The notes under the pieces: generated by a model | The model's input: the letters and a program-made list of their open reading frames with translations, nothing else | Told to the model about the DNA's origin: nothing | Database searches by the model: none | Translations under genes and position numbers: made by a program | Assembly (NCBI RefSeq): GCF_040807025.1 | Contig: NC_090953.1 | Location: 23,606,997-23,670,996 of the forward strand | Direction of reading: 5' to 3' | Length of the DNA stretch: 64,000 nucleotides | Source: Struthio camelus | Lineage: Eukaryota > Chordata > Aves > Struthioniformes > Struthionidae | Shown here: piece after piece, positions 13,401-23,910 of the stretch | Numbering within the stretch: position 1 is the first letter of the stretch | Layout: every line of letters starts with the position of its first letter

Positions 13401-16400
13401 TCACCCAGTTGCTTCCCCTCGAGGGCAGGAAACACAAGGCAGGCAGTGTCAGAGGCAGACGAGACCCCCCCCCCCACCCAGTGCAGAGCAGAGGGAGGTG
13501 CTGTGTTTCTCCCAGCCTGGCATCTTTTTGTCAAGCGGAGAAGAGCTGCCACGTCCCAGTACAGCTAAATACATCCAGTTTTGGCTGGGTAGGCAAAAGA
13601 CAGGCTGGAAGCAGAGTGGGGTTTACCCTGTTGGGCTGCTTCAGCCTGTGGTAGGTCACAGGTCGCATGTTTTTAGGGCAAGTGAGGGGTCACGGGGCCC
13701 TCCCCAGCTGCAGCTTTACACTGTCAAGCAGGGATCCTTTGAGAAGGGGCCCACTCTGTCATCTCCTGTCCTTGCCTGCTCTAGGGCAGCAGTGCAGGCT
13801 TCCTGCTACACCAGCACCTCCAGCTCGAGGCAGCCAGCTGATCATGGCTGTTGGTGGTGCTGGGCCAAGGCTGAGATTCAGCTGCAGATGAACAGGAAGG
13901 CACAGCAAAACGGCTGTCCTCGGTGTGAAGTTGGAGAACACAGTCAGATGGGCTGTCTGGGTTCTCAGGCAGTTTAGCTACTTGCTGCCTAGAGGCTGCG
14001 AAGCACCCTAACCCAGCACTTCCCTCTCTTGCCTTACTGGCTCTCCAGAGTTTCTCCCTACAGCTGTACTCGTCCCTTTTCTGCATTGTGCTGGGATTTG
14101 CTCACTCTAACAGAGTTGGCACTTTTGGAGGGACTTTCTGGGCCTTTTTTGGGTTTTTTTTTTTTTTCCTAATCTGTGATATAAAAACCTAGACAAGTCT
14201 CAGTAAGTGGCCTGGGTTGGATCAGGGCCCACCTGTGCTCAGATTTATCTTATCTTGCAGAAAGCCTTAGCTAAATGTAGCTAATGTCTTCTAGATTCCC
14301 TTTAGGGAGTTTGCTCCAAGCTGCAGGGCTTGGCAGGGCAGCCTCCTGCCCTGGCTGGGGTGGGAGGAGAGCAGCAGCTGACTGAGGATAGCAGTTGGGG
14401 TGGGAGAGGTGAGTCCTAATCCCTGTCTGCCCTAGGCTTCCTGGAGTCACAACTTTTACCTCTTCCTGGTTGATGGTGGAGAAGGGAGCTGCTATTTGGA
14501 AAGGGGAGACCATGCAAGTACTTGAGGAAGATTAAACAGTGAACATTCCCAAGTCCTGTTCCCTCAGGATCAATCTTTTCACCCCTCCCTACCAAACTGA
14601 CCTGTTTTCTTAAATCACCATTTTCTGGAGTCATTTAACTGGGCAGGAGAGGCAGTTTACTTAGAAGGAAGAATCTAGTTTTTGCCTCAGGCGAGCAGGG
14701 AGGTAAGGTTCAGACAAGATCAAAGCAGAGCTGAGTTAGAGGGCAGTTGATTTTTCTTGCTGAGGCTATTAAAGTGCAGCTGATCAAAGCAGGCACAGCC
14801 AGGCCCTGAAAGGCAACGAGGGAAATGAGTTTCTCATGGCTCTGGAGGATGACAAGGCTCTGCTGTGGGAAGCACTATTGTTTGGAAGATTATTTCCTAG
14901 CAAAACAAGCAAGCTGCTTCTGAGAAAGGTCCTATTTACTGGTACAGTCTCCTCTGGGTGGCTGGTTTCAGGAATATGATCAAGCCGGGCACTGCAGACT
15001 GGTTATCGTCTGCCACAGCATGGGCTGAAATAACAAAGCTGGCCTTGCCTGTTTCTCCCAGCCCTGGCTGCAGTCCCTCTGCTTTGTCATTCAGTCCTGC
15101 ATGGCTCATCAGGGCTCTCCGCTCCTTCTTTCCAGACAAGGGATCCATCCACAAGGTTGTGGAGTTGCCGGACGGGGTGCAGAATATCGTGGAGCTCCAG
15201 GTCTTCCCAAAGAAGGACCCGATCCAGTCCATGATCCTAGACCACCAGAAGGTGGGTCTCTGCCTGCTCTGTAACAGAAAGCAAAACAGTGAATCAGGCT
15301 GTCACTTACAAAGCTGTCAACAGGAGAGGCAAGGACAGACAACCGAATGCCAGCACTTAAATCTGGAAGTAGCTGCCGAGTGGGTTCGCGGGGGGCAAGC
15401 AGTGTGCTGTGCTAAATCCTAACAGCTGAGCTGATGTCCCCGGTCCTGGTAACTGTATGTCTGTTTAGGCAGCGGGCAAAGGAGCAATGGAAGAACAAGG
15501 CTGTTTGCTTCCTGGGTCAAATCCCTGCACAGTGCTGGGATTTGCTCCCCCTGCGTTTTCCCTCCCATCTGGCCTTGCCGGCCGTTGGGCTGTCAAACAG
15601 TGCTGGTGCTCCACCCCAGAGGTGACAACATTGCTGTGACTGATGGAGCGAACTTATAAACGGGGCAGATGGGGAAAGGATGGCTGCTTCCCCTCCTATG
15701 ATCTAGGGCAAGCGGTATATGGCTACGTTGCCTGGGGGCCCTGGTGAAATCCACCCCAGTATCACAATGATTAGAGCTGTGGGAACATTTCTAGTGAGAT
15801 CTTTGTAAGGTGGCACTGGGACACAGTGCTGCAATGATCAACCGCTCTGCTTTCCTCCTACAGGCAATGCTGTATGTGGGCTCAACAGATAAAGTCATGG
15901 AGATACCCATGGACATGTGTGGGGTGTATCGTAACAACTGTGAGAGCTGCTTGCTGGCAAGGGACCCATATTGCGGGTGGTCTGATGGGCGTTGTCAGTC
16001 AGTGTATCAAGGCCGGTATGTGGTACTGACTTTCTGCTTGCTCGTTCTCCAGCACGTTTATCTGATTGCTTTAGCATGAGAAGTACCCACCCCCTCTGGA
16101 TTTCCCTTCCTGGCCATATTCAAACATGGTTTTGAGGCCATCTTCTCATTACAGAGACACCTGGGCCCATTGTGTCCAGGCAGTAACAGCACAGACATCC
16201 ATGTGCTGTCCCCCGCAACCGCACCTCTGCAGGAATCTGACCCTCCCACAGTGCCCCTGCACTGGGCTGGGGAAGAAGTGAATGGGTTTCATATGACCTG
16301 GCTGAGCACCCAGCTCCTCTTTTGCTGGTAGAAACATGCATAACTCCATCAGAGCAGAGGTTCTGGTCTGTTTTGCCTGCCCTTATGGATGAGAAGTAAG

Positions 16401-18161
16401 CTCTGCTGCTTTGTAATCTGGCCACGATGCTGTTTAAAGTGGTCGATTGCGGTGAGTTGTTTGGTCTCGCATTTATCATCCACCAACCTCTTAAGCGAGG
16501 TAGTATTTTTCTCTACCCGGGTAGTACCAGGTGTTTAAACAGTGGGTTTAACTTCTTGCCCCCCAAAAAGTTAAAGGATCCATCGCATCCTTTATGGGTA
16601 AATCCTTTCCTAGCCTGAACGTGCTGCTTCCCTGATGTTAGCACGCTGCTAATTCTTGCTCCCATCTGCTAGGGAGGTGCTTCAAAACCTGAACCTGGGC
16701 TCATGGAAAGAAAAGTGCCAAGGGGGTAAAGTTAAGGAAGGTAAGTAAAAGGCTTGAGCTGTAGGCCATGTGCACCCAGGGAATCTGGGGCAGGGTGACT
16801 GATTCTCATGTTTGTACGGGCTGAGGGAAATATTGCAACTCATTTCTGGGGAACTAGGGACCACCGTGAGTGGGAGTATTCTGAGAGATGGAGACACCAG
16901 GCAAGTGTCAGTTTTTAGCATGAATAAATGCTTATTTAACCACTGTGCAATATACTTGTTAATGAAAAAAAGAGCATTAATCAAATATTAATCAAGCCTT
17001 CAGTATACAATACCACAAGCCTGATAACCACAGACTTTGATGACCCTTAGTCTGAGACTAAGATGGTCAGGCATGATCCTAAGTGACCCTGCTGAGTCTG
17101 CAACTCTGCTGAGCCAGCAGACAGAATCACAGAAGGGTTGAAGTTGGAAGGGACCTCTGGAGATCATCTAGTCCAAACCCTCTGCTCAAGCAGGGTCCTC
17201 TAGAGCGTGTTTCCCAGGCAGGTTTTGAATATCTCCAGGAAAGGAGACTCCACAACCTCTCTGGGCAACCTGTTCCAGTGCTCAGTCACCCTCACAGGAA
17301 AGAAGTTTTTCCTCATATTCAGATGGAACTTCCTGTGTTTCAGTTTATGCCCGTTGCCTTTTGTCCTGTCACTGGGCACCACGGAGAAGACGCTACAAAA
17401 TATTTCACCTCCTACCCTAAATCAAGCAAATTGAGTACTAGGCAAACAGAATGAACTCTCTAATAGGTCTTCATGTCCAGGGGACTGTCAGCATATCTGG
17501 ACACCTCTACACTGCTGTAAACCATCTGGTTTGGCCTCATTTTACCTCTGTGGTGAGGCTGAGCCAGTGCTGTTGTGTTATGTGGTCTTCTGAGCCGAGT
17601 GGGAGGGCTCAGACTCTGTCTGCCACTGATGTCCAGGCAGAAGAGTGGCTGGACACTGGCTTCACTGGCTGTGGGTCACGCCCCACTATTATCCCTAAAT
17701 GGCTGTGTAACATGTCACCATCAGCCTGACAGTTCTTCCCTCCAGACTTGGGGAGGAAGCCATGGTTCCTGGAGACACCCATCTCATTCCACCCTTGTTA
17801 ATCTCTTCCAGCAGACAACTACCAGAACATCACAGTAGTCCCTTTCTCTCGCTACTACCTCAACTGTCCTGTCGAGTCGCACTATGCCACCTACAACTGG
17901 TACCACAACGACTTCCTCATCAAGACCTGTAATAACACCCACCCCCAGCAGGACTGCTTCCATTTCATCCAGAACGTGAGCCACGCTCACTATGGCCGCT
18001 ATGTCTGCGTCTCTGAGGAGGATGGCTTCAGGCAGGCTCTGGTGAAGGAATGTCTGGTGAACCAGTTCAGGTTCATGTCACAGAAGGGCCAGGCCACCAT
18101 GACATTTGGCTCCTGGTTGCAACTGCTTCTGATGGTGATGTTGGTGGAGCTCTTCCACTGA
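7336..18161 (+). CDS. SEMA7A: Semaphorin 7A (GPI-anchored), 5'-partial, 13 exons
   Basis: Cell-surface semaphorin; in mammals it binds beta-1 integrin and plexin C1 in axon growth and immune signalling. Coding exons: 7336-7469, 8516-8566, 8966-9061, 9709-9793, 10393-10503, 11922-12061, 12434-12612, 12798-12906, 13177-13375, 15136-15251, 15864-16015, 16673-16740, 17812-18161. All have AG/GT borders and compatible phases, giving 595 residues plus stop. The sema domain spans the first ten exons (landmarks [32 protein letters not shown]). A cysteine-rich PSI domain follows ([11 protein letters not shown]), then one C2-type Ig domain and a hydrophobic tail ([14 protein letters not shown]) that fits a GPI-anchor signal. 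The count matches mammalian exons 2-14, so only the signal-peptide exon is missing. The mammalian RGD integrin motif is replaced by K-E-D at 12059-12439. Confidence 0.96.
8516..8566 (+). CDS. SEMA7A: SEMA7A exon 3
   Basis: A 51-base exon of 17 codons ([17 protein letters not shown]), phase 0 at both ends, with a TTCTAG acceptor and CTG|GTAGGT donor. It carries the first conserved sema-domain cysteine in this window. Confidence 0.93.
8966..9061 (+). CDS. SEMA7A: SEMA7A exon 4
   Basis: 32 codons including [20 protein letters not shown] and CWHW, the LxxCGT-type semaphorin strand. Acceptor TTACAG, donor TGG|GTATGC, phase 0 throughout. Confidence 0.95.
9352..9425 (-). repeat. MIR-like relic, reverse orientation
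   Basis: CATCTATAAAATGAGG followed by AGTGCTCTGAAGCGCCCAGA is the reverse complement of the MIR central part (CATTTTACAGATGAGG). Diverged, in SEMA7A intron 4, identified by eye. Confidence 0.45.
9709..9793 (+). CDS. SEMA7A: SEMA7A exon 5
   Basis: Encodes [18 protein letters not shown], the semaphorin PF-P-x-x-NS motif. Acceptor CCCCAG, donor GATG|GTAAGT, ending in phase 1. Confidence 0.95.
10393..10503 (+). CDS. SEMA7A: SEMA7A exon 6
   Basis: Encodes [19 protein letters not shown] and then [10 protein letters not shown]. The donor is CAGA|GTGAGT, so the last base is the A at 10503; joined to exon 7 it gives the conserved N-P-Q-F. Confidence 0.95.
11922..12061 (+). CDS. SEMA7A: SEMA7A exon 7
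   Basis: Encodes PQFVKATT and [20 protein letters not shown], ending VAQLCK. Acceptor TTTCAG, donor AAG|GTACAT, phase 0 end. Confidence 0.96.
12434..12612 (+). CDS. SEMA7A: SEMA7A exon 8
   Basis: Begins [20 protein letters not shown] and ends in the split tryptophan of NTW. Acceptor CCCAG, donor TG|GTGAGG. The first codons occupy the place of the mammalian RGD loop. Confidence 0.95.
12798..12906 (+). CDS. SEMA7A: SEMA7A exon 9
   Basis: Encodes [20 protein letters not shown] and [15 protein letters not shown], the SAVC-Y-x-x-xDI-x-VF motif of semaphorins. Acceptor CCACAG, donor CAG|GTGAGT. Confidence 0.96.
13177..13375 (+). CDS. SEMA7A: SEMA7A exon 10
   Basis: 66 codons with [20 protein letters not shown] and RYNVLYLAT. 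Acceptor GCGCAG, donor ACAG|GTACCA, ending in phase 1. Confidence 0.96.
15136..15251 (+). CDS. SEMA7A: SEMA7A exon 11
   Basis: Encodes [20 protein letters not shown] and QSMILDHQK, near the end of the sema propeller. Acceptor TTCCAG, donor AAG|GTGGGT. Confidence 0.96.
15864..16015 (+). CDS. SEMA7A: SEMA7A exon 12 (end of sema, PSI domain)
   Basis: Encodes [19 protein letters not shown] then [19 protein letters not shown], the disulfide-rich PSI module. Acceptor CTACAG; donor CCG|GTATGT splits an arginine codon. Confidence 0.96.
16673..16740 (+). CDS. SEMA7A: SEMA7A exon 13
   Basis: A 68-base linker exon ([20 protein letters not shown]) between PSI and Ig domains. Acceptor TGCTAG, donor GAAG|GTAAGT. 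Confidence 0.9.
17121..17400 (-). mobile_element. CR1 LINE 3' fragment, antisense in SEMA7A intron 13
   Basis: Read on the minus strand, this is the 3' end of an avian CR1 retrotransposon. It has the C-terminal end of the reverse-transcriptase ORF ([20 protein letters not shown], then [11 protein letters not shown], stop near 17200), then the CR1 tail with GATGATCTCCAGAGGTCCC and a TTCTGTGATTCTG end at the low coordinate. It is truncated at the 5' side, as most CR1 copies are. The tail type is typical of birds. It lies antisense to SEMA7A and is not expected to affect splicing. Confidence 0.93.
17812..18161 (+). CDS. SEMA7A: SEMA7A exon 14 (Ig domain, GPI signal, stop)
   Basis: Encodes the Ig domain ([20 protein letters not shown] to [13 protein letters not shown]), with N-glycosylation sequons NIT, NNT and NVS, then a short spacer and a hydrophobic C-terminus ending LVELFH before TGA. 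The acceptor is a tandem CAGCAG, so the exon can start at 17812 or 17815. Confidence 0.95.
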
Positions 18162-19889
18162 ACGTGACAGGATCACATTCCCACCTTCCAATCTGCTGCT
18201 GCTCTTTCTCGACTTGCTGTCCGCTCCTGAGGCGAGATTCCCATTCTCTTAGTCGCTCTTAGGACATTACTCTTCGACCGTCCCAGAAGGGGTCCTGCCA
18301 CTCTGGGCAGCAACCCCTTCATTTCTGATCCTGGTGGAAGAGGTGGCTCTCAGGCATTGTGAAGAAGATGCGACTGCAAGGCCAGATGGAGCAGGGGTTG
18401 GGGCAGGGAGGGAAGGGGTATCCTAATACGCAGCAGATATTCACTGCACCCAGCAATGCTGATGGGGTGGCTTCGGGCTCTCCCCCAACATTTGCTGGTA
18501 GCTCTGTGCTGGTAATCCCTGTGAGCATGCACTGGGTGCCAGTTTTGTTCAGGGGACTATGCGGATGTGCATGCACTGATCCTCAGGGCTTGGTGACTCT
18601 TCTCTTTGGGAACATGCATGCGATGAAGAAGAGGAGCCAGCCCTTGGCCTTACCAACTGGTTGACTCTCCAAGTGAAGACTGATGCCTCCAGGGTTTTAG
18701 TTGCTAACATCTGTTTGAGTTGTCAAGCACCTGGAACGCTCTCCATGTCACCTATGAGTCCCTTCCTGGCCTGGGCACAGGCGTCAGAAGAATCGGACCC
18801 TGGGAGCATTTTGCTTTTTTGTAGACAGGGGAGGAACTAGCACTGGTAACCTGCAGGAAGGGCCAGGCACAGAGTTAGCGTTTTGCATGGAAAAGACTTG
18901 GAGGATGACTAGATTTGGCAGGTGGGGAAGGACAGACCAAAGGGTGCTCAATTTCCTGGAGATGGGAAGGGGAGCCCAAACCAGAACCAGGGTGGCCCTG
19001 GGAAGAAATTCAGACGCACAAGTCCTCTGCAGGCAGCGAAGGGCATTTATCTGTGGTCAGCAGACAGAGCCTGCTTCCAGTGCACCTTTCCTCCTAGCGA
19101 GGGACCGGGCTTCCTCAGGGAAAGAGGACACAGGCTGCAGATCTCGGGGCGCTGCAAACAGGTGAGCAGAGCAGAGGGGCTGCTCCCGTTTCCACCGCCC
19201 AGGAGCAGATCTGCCTCTCTCCCTCGCAGCGGGTGCTGAGGGAGGAGAAGGGGTAGCACCACAGTTACTTCCCTTTGGCCTTTGAGGCCTCTTAGCAAGA
19301 CTAAACTGTGAACATTGGGATTCTCTCCCTAGGCCTGCGTGCCAGGGCCGATCCCACAGCTTGTCCAAGCCTTTTCCAGCCCTCTTGGCCCCCAAAACAC
19401 CCAGCCTCCAGCCACGTAATGGAGGGACATCATATCACATGCTTCCACTTACCTTTAACGGCGACAACAGGTCGTGCTTTGCGCCTGCTCGGAGATGCTC
19501 AGGAGCACTGGAGTGGGACGAGCACCGGGCAGGCGGCGCAGGCAGCTGGGGAGCTGAGTCCCAGGATCTCTTGGCTAGGGGCAGACACGCCGCGTGGTTT
19601 TATGACCGCAGGCTACGGGCAACGGGCCAGAGGTGCCTACTGCACTACGTTTCCACACCAACCTTCGGAGCCTAGAGTAGAGCTTGTTACGTTTCTTCTC
19701 AAAGCACTTTAACTTTGTGAACTAACAAATATCTATTTATTAGCTGCTGAGGATTATTGTTCTTGTATAATTTTATAATATTATAGAAAGGGGGCTCGAG
19801 TCAGAAAGAACAAAACAGCTACCAAAAACCTCAGAGCTGTGACCAAAGCGTGAACGGGATTGTGGAAATAAAAGGAGTGGAAAAGAGCA
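18162..19889 (+). other. SEMA7A: SEMA7A 3' UTR
   Basis: No coding exon follows the stop at 18161. An AT-rich stretch at 19730-19790 contains TATTTATTAG-type AU-rich elements, and the region ends at a canonical poly(A) signal, giving a 3' UTR of about 1.7 kb. Confidence 0.75.
19867..19872 (+). terminator. SEMA7A: Poly(A) signal of SEMA7A
   Basis: AATAAA is followed 20-40 bases later by GT-rich GGTGTGTGGTGTTCGTGG, the usual downstream element. Cleavage is expected near 19885-19890. Confidence 0.8.
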
Positions 19890-22800
19890 CGCGGTGTGTG
19901 GTGTTCGTGGCCAGGAGCGCGGGGCCGCCCGCCAGGGGCTCTCCCTTGCCCCCTCTGCCCCCCGCGCTCAAGCCATTCCCCCACCCTCTTCCCCCCCGCG
20001 GCTTCCTGCCGGGCAAGTATTTTTAGAGCATCCTTCTGAAGGCCCTCAACGTTGTTTAGGCCTCTGCGTTTCCTGTTGATGTTTCATGGGCCGTGTTTTG
20101 CGGGCTTCCCTGTTCCCAGCGGAGGAGCCTCCTGCTTTTACAGGCTGACGCTCCCTCTCCTTGGGCGATAGCCTCGAGCCTCCCACCCCTCGACCCGTCT
20201 GCTGAGCGCTGGAGCTGGCGCACGCGGTGTGCCGGCAGGTCCCGCGCGATGCTTAACCGCCTTCGGGCTGCTGCTGGGTCGCGCGTCTGAAGGTGCGACT
20301 GGAGCCGGCTCGGGCGCTGGCGAGCTTCACGCGGCAGCCGCCGAAGCTCAGCGGCCCGTTTGCAGCTTCTTGCAGCTCCTGTTGCGCTTACGGCTCCTCC
20401 TGCGTGCCGGGCGCCCAGCTTGCAAGTGGGGTTGGGGGGGGGGTCCGGCCCCAAGGGCTCACGAGCTGAGCGGCGAAGGGGAAACCGAGGCACGCCCAGA
20501 CTCGCAGCCCGTCGGCGGCAGGGCTGAGCACAGGGCAGGGACCCCCGGTGATCCCCAGCTTCGCCCAGGCGCTGTGGGGGCGTTTTCCCCACCTCCTGGT
20601 CCACCCCGCTCCTTGGGCAGCCCCGTCTGCGCCAGCCCCGGCCCGGGGAGGCCCCGGACGCCGCAGGCGAAGCCCTGGGCGAGCTCTCGGCCGGGCCGCG
20701 AGAGCCCTGCGGTGCGCAGCAAGGCAGGGAGCCGGAGGCACCCGGGGCGTCCCCTTGCCTGCGATGCGGGAAGCTGGAAAATCACCCTTGTGCCGAAAAA
20801 ACCCAGCGTTTCCAGCGGGGCCTGGAGAGCTCCGGCCGTGGAGCAGCCCGGTGGGCTCAGCTGCCGGGCCTGCGGCTGCCCCCCCGCGCCCCGCTTCCCT
20901 TCGCGGGCTCCTGCCCGGCCTCCCGCGGCTCAAATTTAGGAGCTGCTCGAGGACGGCAGTGCCGGGGGCTATTGTGGCTGCAAGGGGCTGCGTGGTGGCT
21001 GCGGTCACCCTCGCCGCCGGTGACGAACGGGATGCCAAGGCAAGGGCAGAGCTGGGTGGCAGGCGGGAGCCCGCTGCGGGCAGGTGCCCCTGGCTCGCTG
21101 CCGCACCGTTGCTTAGCCGGCGGCTTGGCGGAAAAACGCGCCGGCGGCGGTGGCGTTTTCTTGAGTGGAGGAAGAGCCCGACCGTGGTGCCGGAGCAAGC
21201 GCAGCAAGAGCCAGCCGGAGCCTTGGGGTGGCAATCAGGACACCGCCAGGGCCACCCATGCTTCCTAAGAGCGGTGGGGACCACTGCCATGGCAGCGAGC
21301 AGCCCACGCGGCTGTCAGTCGTGCTGCTCTTCTGCCTCCCCAGCCCCCAAGAAAATCCGCTTGTACCGCTTTTTGGGGGTCCTGGGACACTTTTGTGAGG
21401 GCACCCAGGGGATCAGGTGGATGCCTGCGGCTGAACGGCCCCGGGCAGGTAGTGGTGGAGGTCTCCGTGCTCCGGGCTCATCCCCCATGTTGCCGTTGGC
21501 CGTTGCCCCGGTCTTCGCTTTCTTCCTTGCAACTTCAGCAAGGTCCTTCCCGGGGTTTCCCCGCCCTTACCCTGCAGGTGACGGTGGCCACGGCACACGT
21601 GGCCCATCACGGCGCCGGCGGCGGCGTCCAGCTCTCCATGAGGCTCGGCTCTCGCCGGGCGTCCCCGCCGTCCCGCAGGATGACACGCCGCCCGGCTTGG
21701 CAGCGACCTGCCGAGGAGGGGGGACACGCCGGTGCCACCGCTCGCTTCCCCCACCGCCTGCCACCGAAGAGTCACTGTGGTGCTGGCCACAGCTGGAAAC
21801 CTTGGACCCAGCAGCTCTTGCATTTCCAGGAAGGACCCGAGCCCCCGATGACGGGAACTGCTCGGGGAAGGGGAGCGCTGCGCCTGCCGGCTCGGCTGCC
21901 CCGCTGCCGGCCGCGGGAAAAAGGACATTGCGGGAACTGGACCTTCGGGTCGCCCACGTGGCCTCAGCCACCAAGGCTTTTTTTTCTCTTCCCTTCCCAC
22001 TTCCTTCGCTCGGCTCTGCTAGTCCCTGCTCCTCACACCACAGTTTACTGCCTCGGCTTGTGCTGATGCAACTGCCTGTAGGGCTGCGGTGTAAATCAGA
22101 GCGGGGAAATGACCTCGGTTACCATCCTCCCAGGGTTTTTTAAGGTTTGGGTTTAATTCTGAAGTTGGCTCATTCCAAGACTCCAATTTCCACTTCATTT
22201 CCCGCACAGCCGTCGCAAACCGACCCGGCCGTTGCTGGGGGGAAGCGGGCGGGCAGCGAACCCTCTCGAAGCAGCTCGGCCCCCCCGGGGCGACTGGACG
22301 CGGGAGCTGCTCCCTCCCGCAGCCTGGGCTAGCGGGACGCAAGGGTGGGAAGGGCCGGGGAGAAGGGCACCAAGGAGGCGCGCCGGGCGAGCGAGACGTT
22401 GGCGTTCGCTTCGGCTGCCCTCGGCACGCGGCCGGGAAGAGCGTGAGAGCTGCCGTCACGCTCGCGCCGGCCCCTCTCCACCCGTCTGCTCCCACGGGTC
22501 GGCATCCGGCCGGCAGGCGCTCGCCGCTTATGGGAATGCGAGCCGCTTACTAGAAACGAGATGACCCAGGAGATCTTGGAGGAAGTTAACAATAGCGGGG
22601 ATAACGAAGCATCTCTCTTCCTCCCAGGCACGCGGATCCCTTGGTCCCTCCTCCCCGGAGTGAGGCACGCGCCGACGCTGCAGTTTTCCTCCATCCTTGA
22701 ATTACCACCTCCTGCCCTTCCTGCCCGCTAGACTTTTCTTTCCCTCCTGTTTTTGGCCCGGCGGGTAGGTGGCCTGCCCCGATGTGACACAGAAGGGTGC

Positions 22801-23640
22801 AGAGGGAGCGTCCCCGCGCCGGGCAGCCCCGAGCACCCGTCCCCGCTCTCGGCAGCGGCAGCCACAGGTGAGGGCACCCAGCAATTTCCTGCTCCGGCAT
22901 GGTGTGTGGCGGGTTAGAAAAAAAAAAAGGAGATGCAGCTCACCGGAGCAGGAAAATAGATGCGATGCTGGTGGTGGGTCACTGCTGGGAAAGGCCACGT
23001 GCCTCGCTTGAAAGGCACAAGGACGCCGGCGCCTGCCCGAGCGGGACGGCGACCGCCGCCTCCAGCCCAACCACGCAGCCGTCCAGCTGAGCAGCTTATC
23101 GTTGCTGCTGGCTCTCGCCGGCTGTGCAGGGTCCCCCGGGGGCTGCAAGCAGGGCTGGGGGTGGGCAGTTTTGGCCCTTCGCGGGGTTGAGTTTTAGGAG
23201 ACGTTCGGCTCTGGGCTCCAGCTATCCTGCTGGAGGCAGTAAAAGGAAAGCTCCTGGTTCAAAGGAGCTGGAAAGCCCTTGTAGAAAGGCACGCGGCCAC
23301 GTTTCTTTAGCCAAGGGGAGCTCTTCAGTCTCCTCCCCAAAATCCAGAGCGGCGGCGTCACTCCTGGCACCCGCGGAGCTGAGTGCGGGGCTGTAGGTTA
23401 TCACCTCCGTCACTTCTTGGCAAGGGCTCAGCATGCCACAAATTCTCCAAAGGCCGCCCGGAGCAGCGGCATGAGGCTGGCCCATCCCTGAAAGGCAGCA
23501 GCAGCCGACCCCACCGCCCTCTGGCACTTTGTCATCCCTTCCTACCGGTTTCAGCTGGGCCGCAAAGACAGAGAGAGGAGACACTGAGCGAAAGGACTCG
23601 TTCAGATTGGCAGGGGCTGTGCGAGGGCCCTAGGCCCGCA
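19890..23640. other. CpG-dense intergenic block
   Basis: GC- and CpG-rich DNA between SEMA7A and CYP11A1, with a run of ten G near 20428-20438. Long open frames occur on both strands, the longest 531 codons at 20548-22143 (+). Their products are Ala/Pro/Arg/Gly-rich, overlap other open frames and show no domain, so I regard them as a by-product of base composition. It could be a CpG island for an unannotated transcript. Confidence 0.5.
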
Positions 23641-23649
23641 TCCTGCTGA

Positions 23650-23910
23650 GACTGAACGTTTTGAACACCAAACTCAGACCAGGTTGCTCAAGGCTTAGTG
23701 CAAGTGGGTCTTGAAGCCCTCCAAGGCTGGAGGCTGCACACCCCTTTGGAGCCCCTCTTCCAATGCCGCTCCGTCCTCATGGGGAATATTTTTTCTTTAT
23801 GTCAAGTGAGACTCCTCATTATTTTGGTTTAAAACCGCTGTCTTGTCCTCCTGCCGTAAAGAGCCCAGCCGGTGGCCATCTGCTAAAGATGCTCCAGTTC
23901 ATCAAATTCT
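23650..23910 (-). mobile_element. Diverged CR1 LINE fragment
   Basis: Phrases ACCAGGTTGCTCAAGG, TTGAAGCCCTCCAAGG, CTTCCAATGCCG, ATGGGGAATATTTTTTC and CTGTCTTGTCCTCC match, in order, the reverse complement of avian CR1 3' ORF2/UTR sequence. It is more diverged than the copy at 17.1-17.4 kb. Confidence 0.75.

Larger units (their letters stand above)
7470..17811 (+). other. SEMA7A: SEMA7A introns 2-13
   Basis: The introns between the listed exons run from about 185 bases to 1.76 kb. They hold a MIR-like relic near 9352, a short C-run near 13467, a T-run at 14151-14168 and a CR1 insertion at 17121-17400. I see no further coding exon or RNA gene in them. Confidence 0.7.

Noticed and set aside
17200..17382. 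60-codon minus-strand frame as a host gene
   Set aside because: It is the C-terminal end of CR1 ORF2, part of the retrotransposon fragment.
20548..22143. 531-codon open frame on the plus strand
   Set aside because: Arg/Ala/Pro/Gly-rich, overlapped by long frames in other phases and on the other strand, no domain and no splice or start context. Explained by CpG-rich composition; kept only as part of the CpG-block finding.
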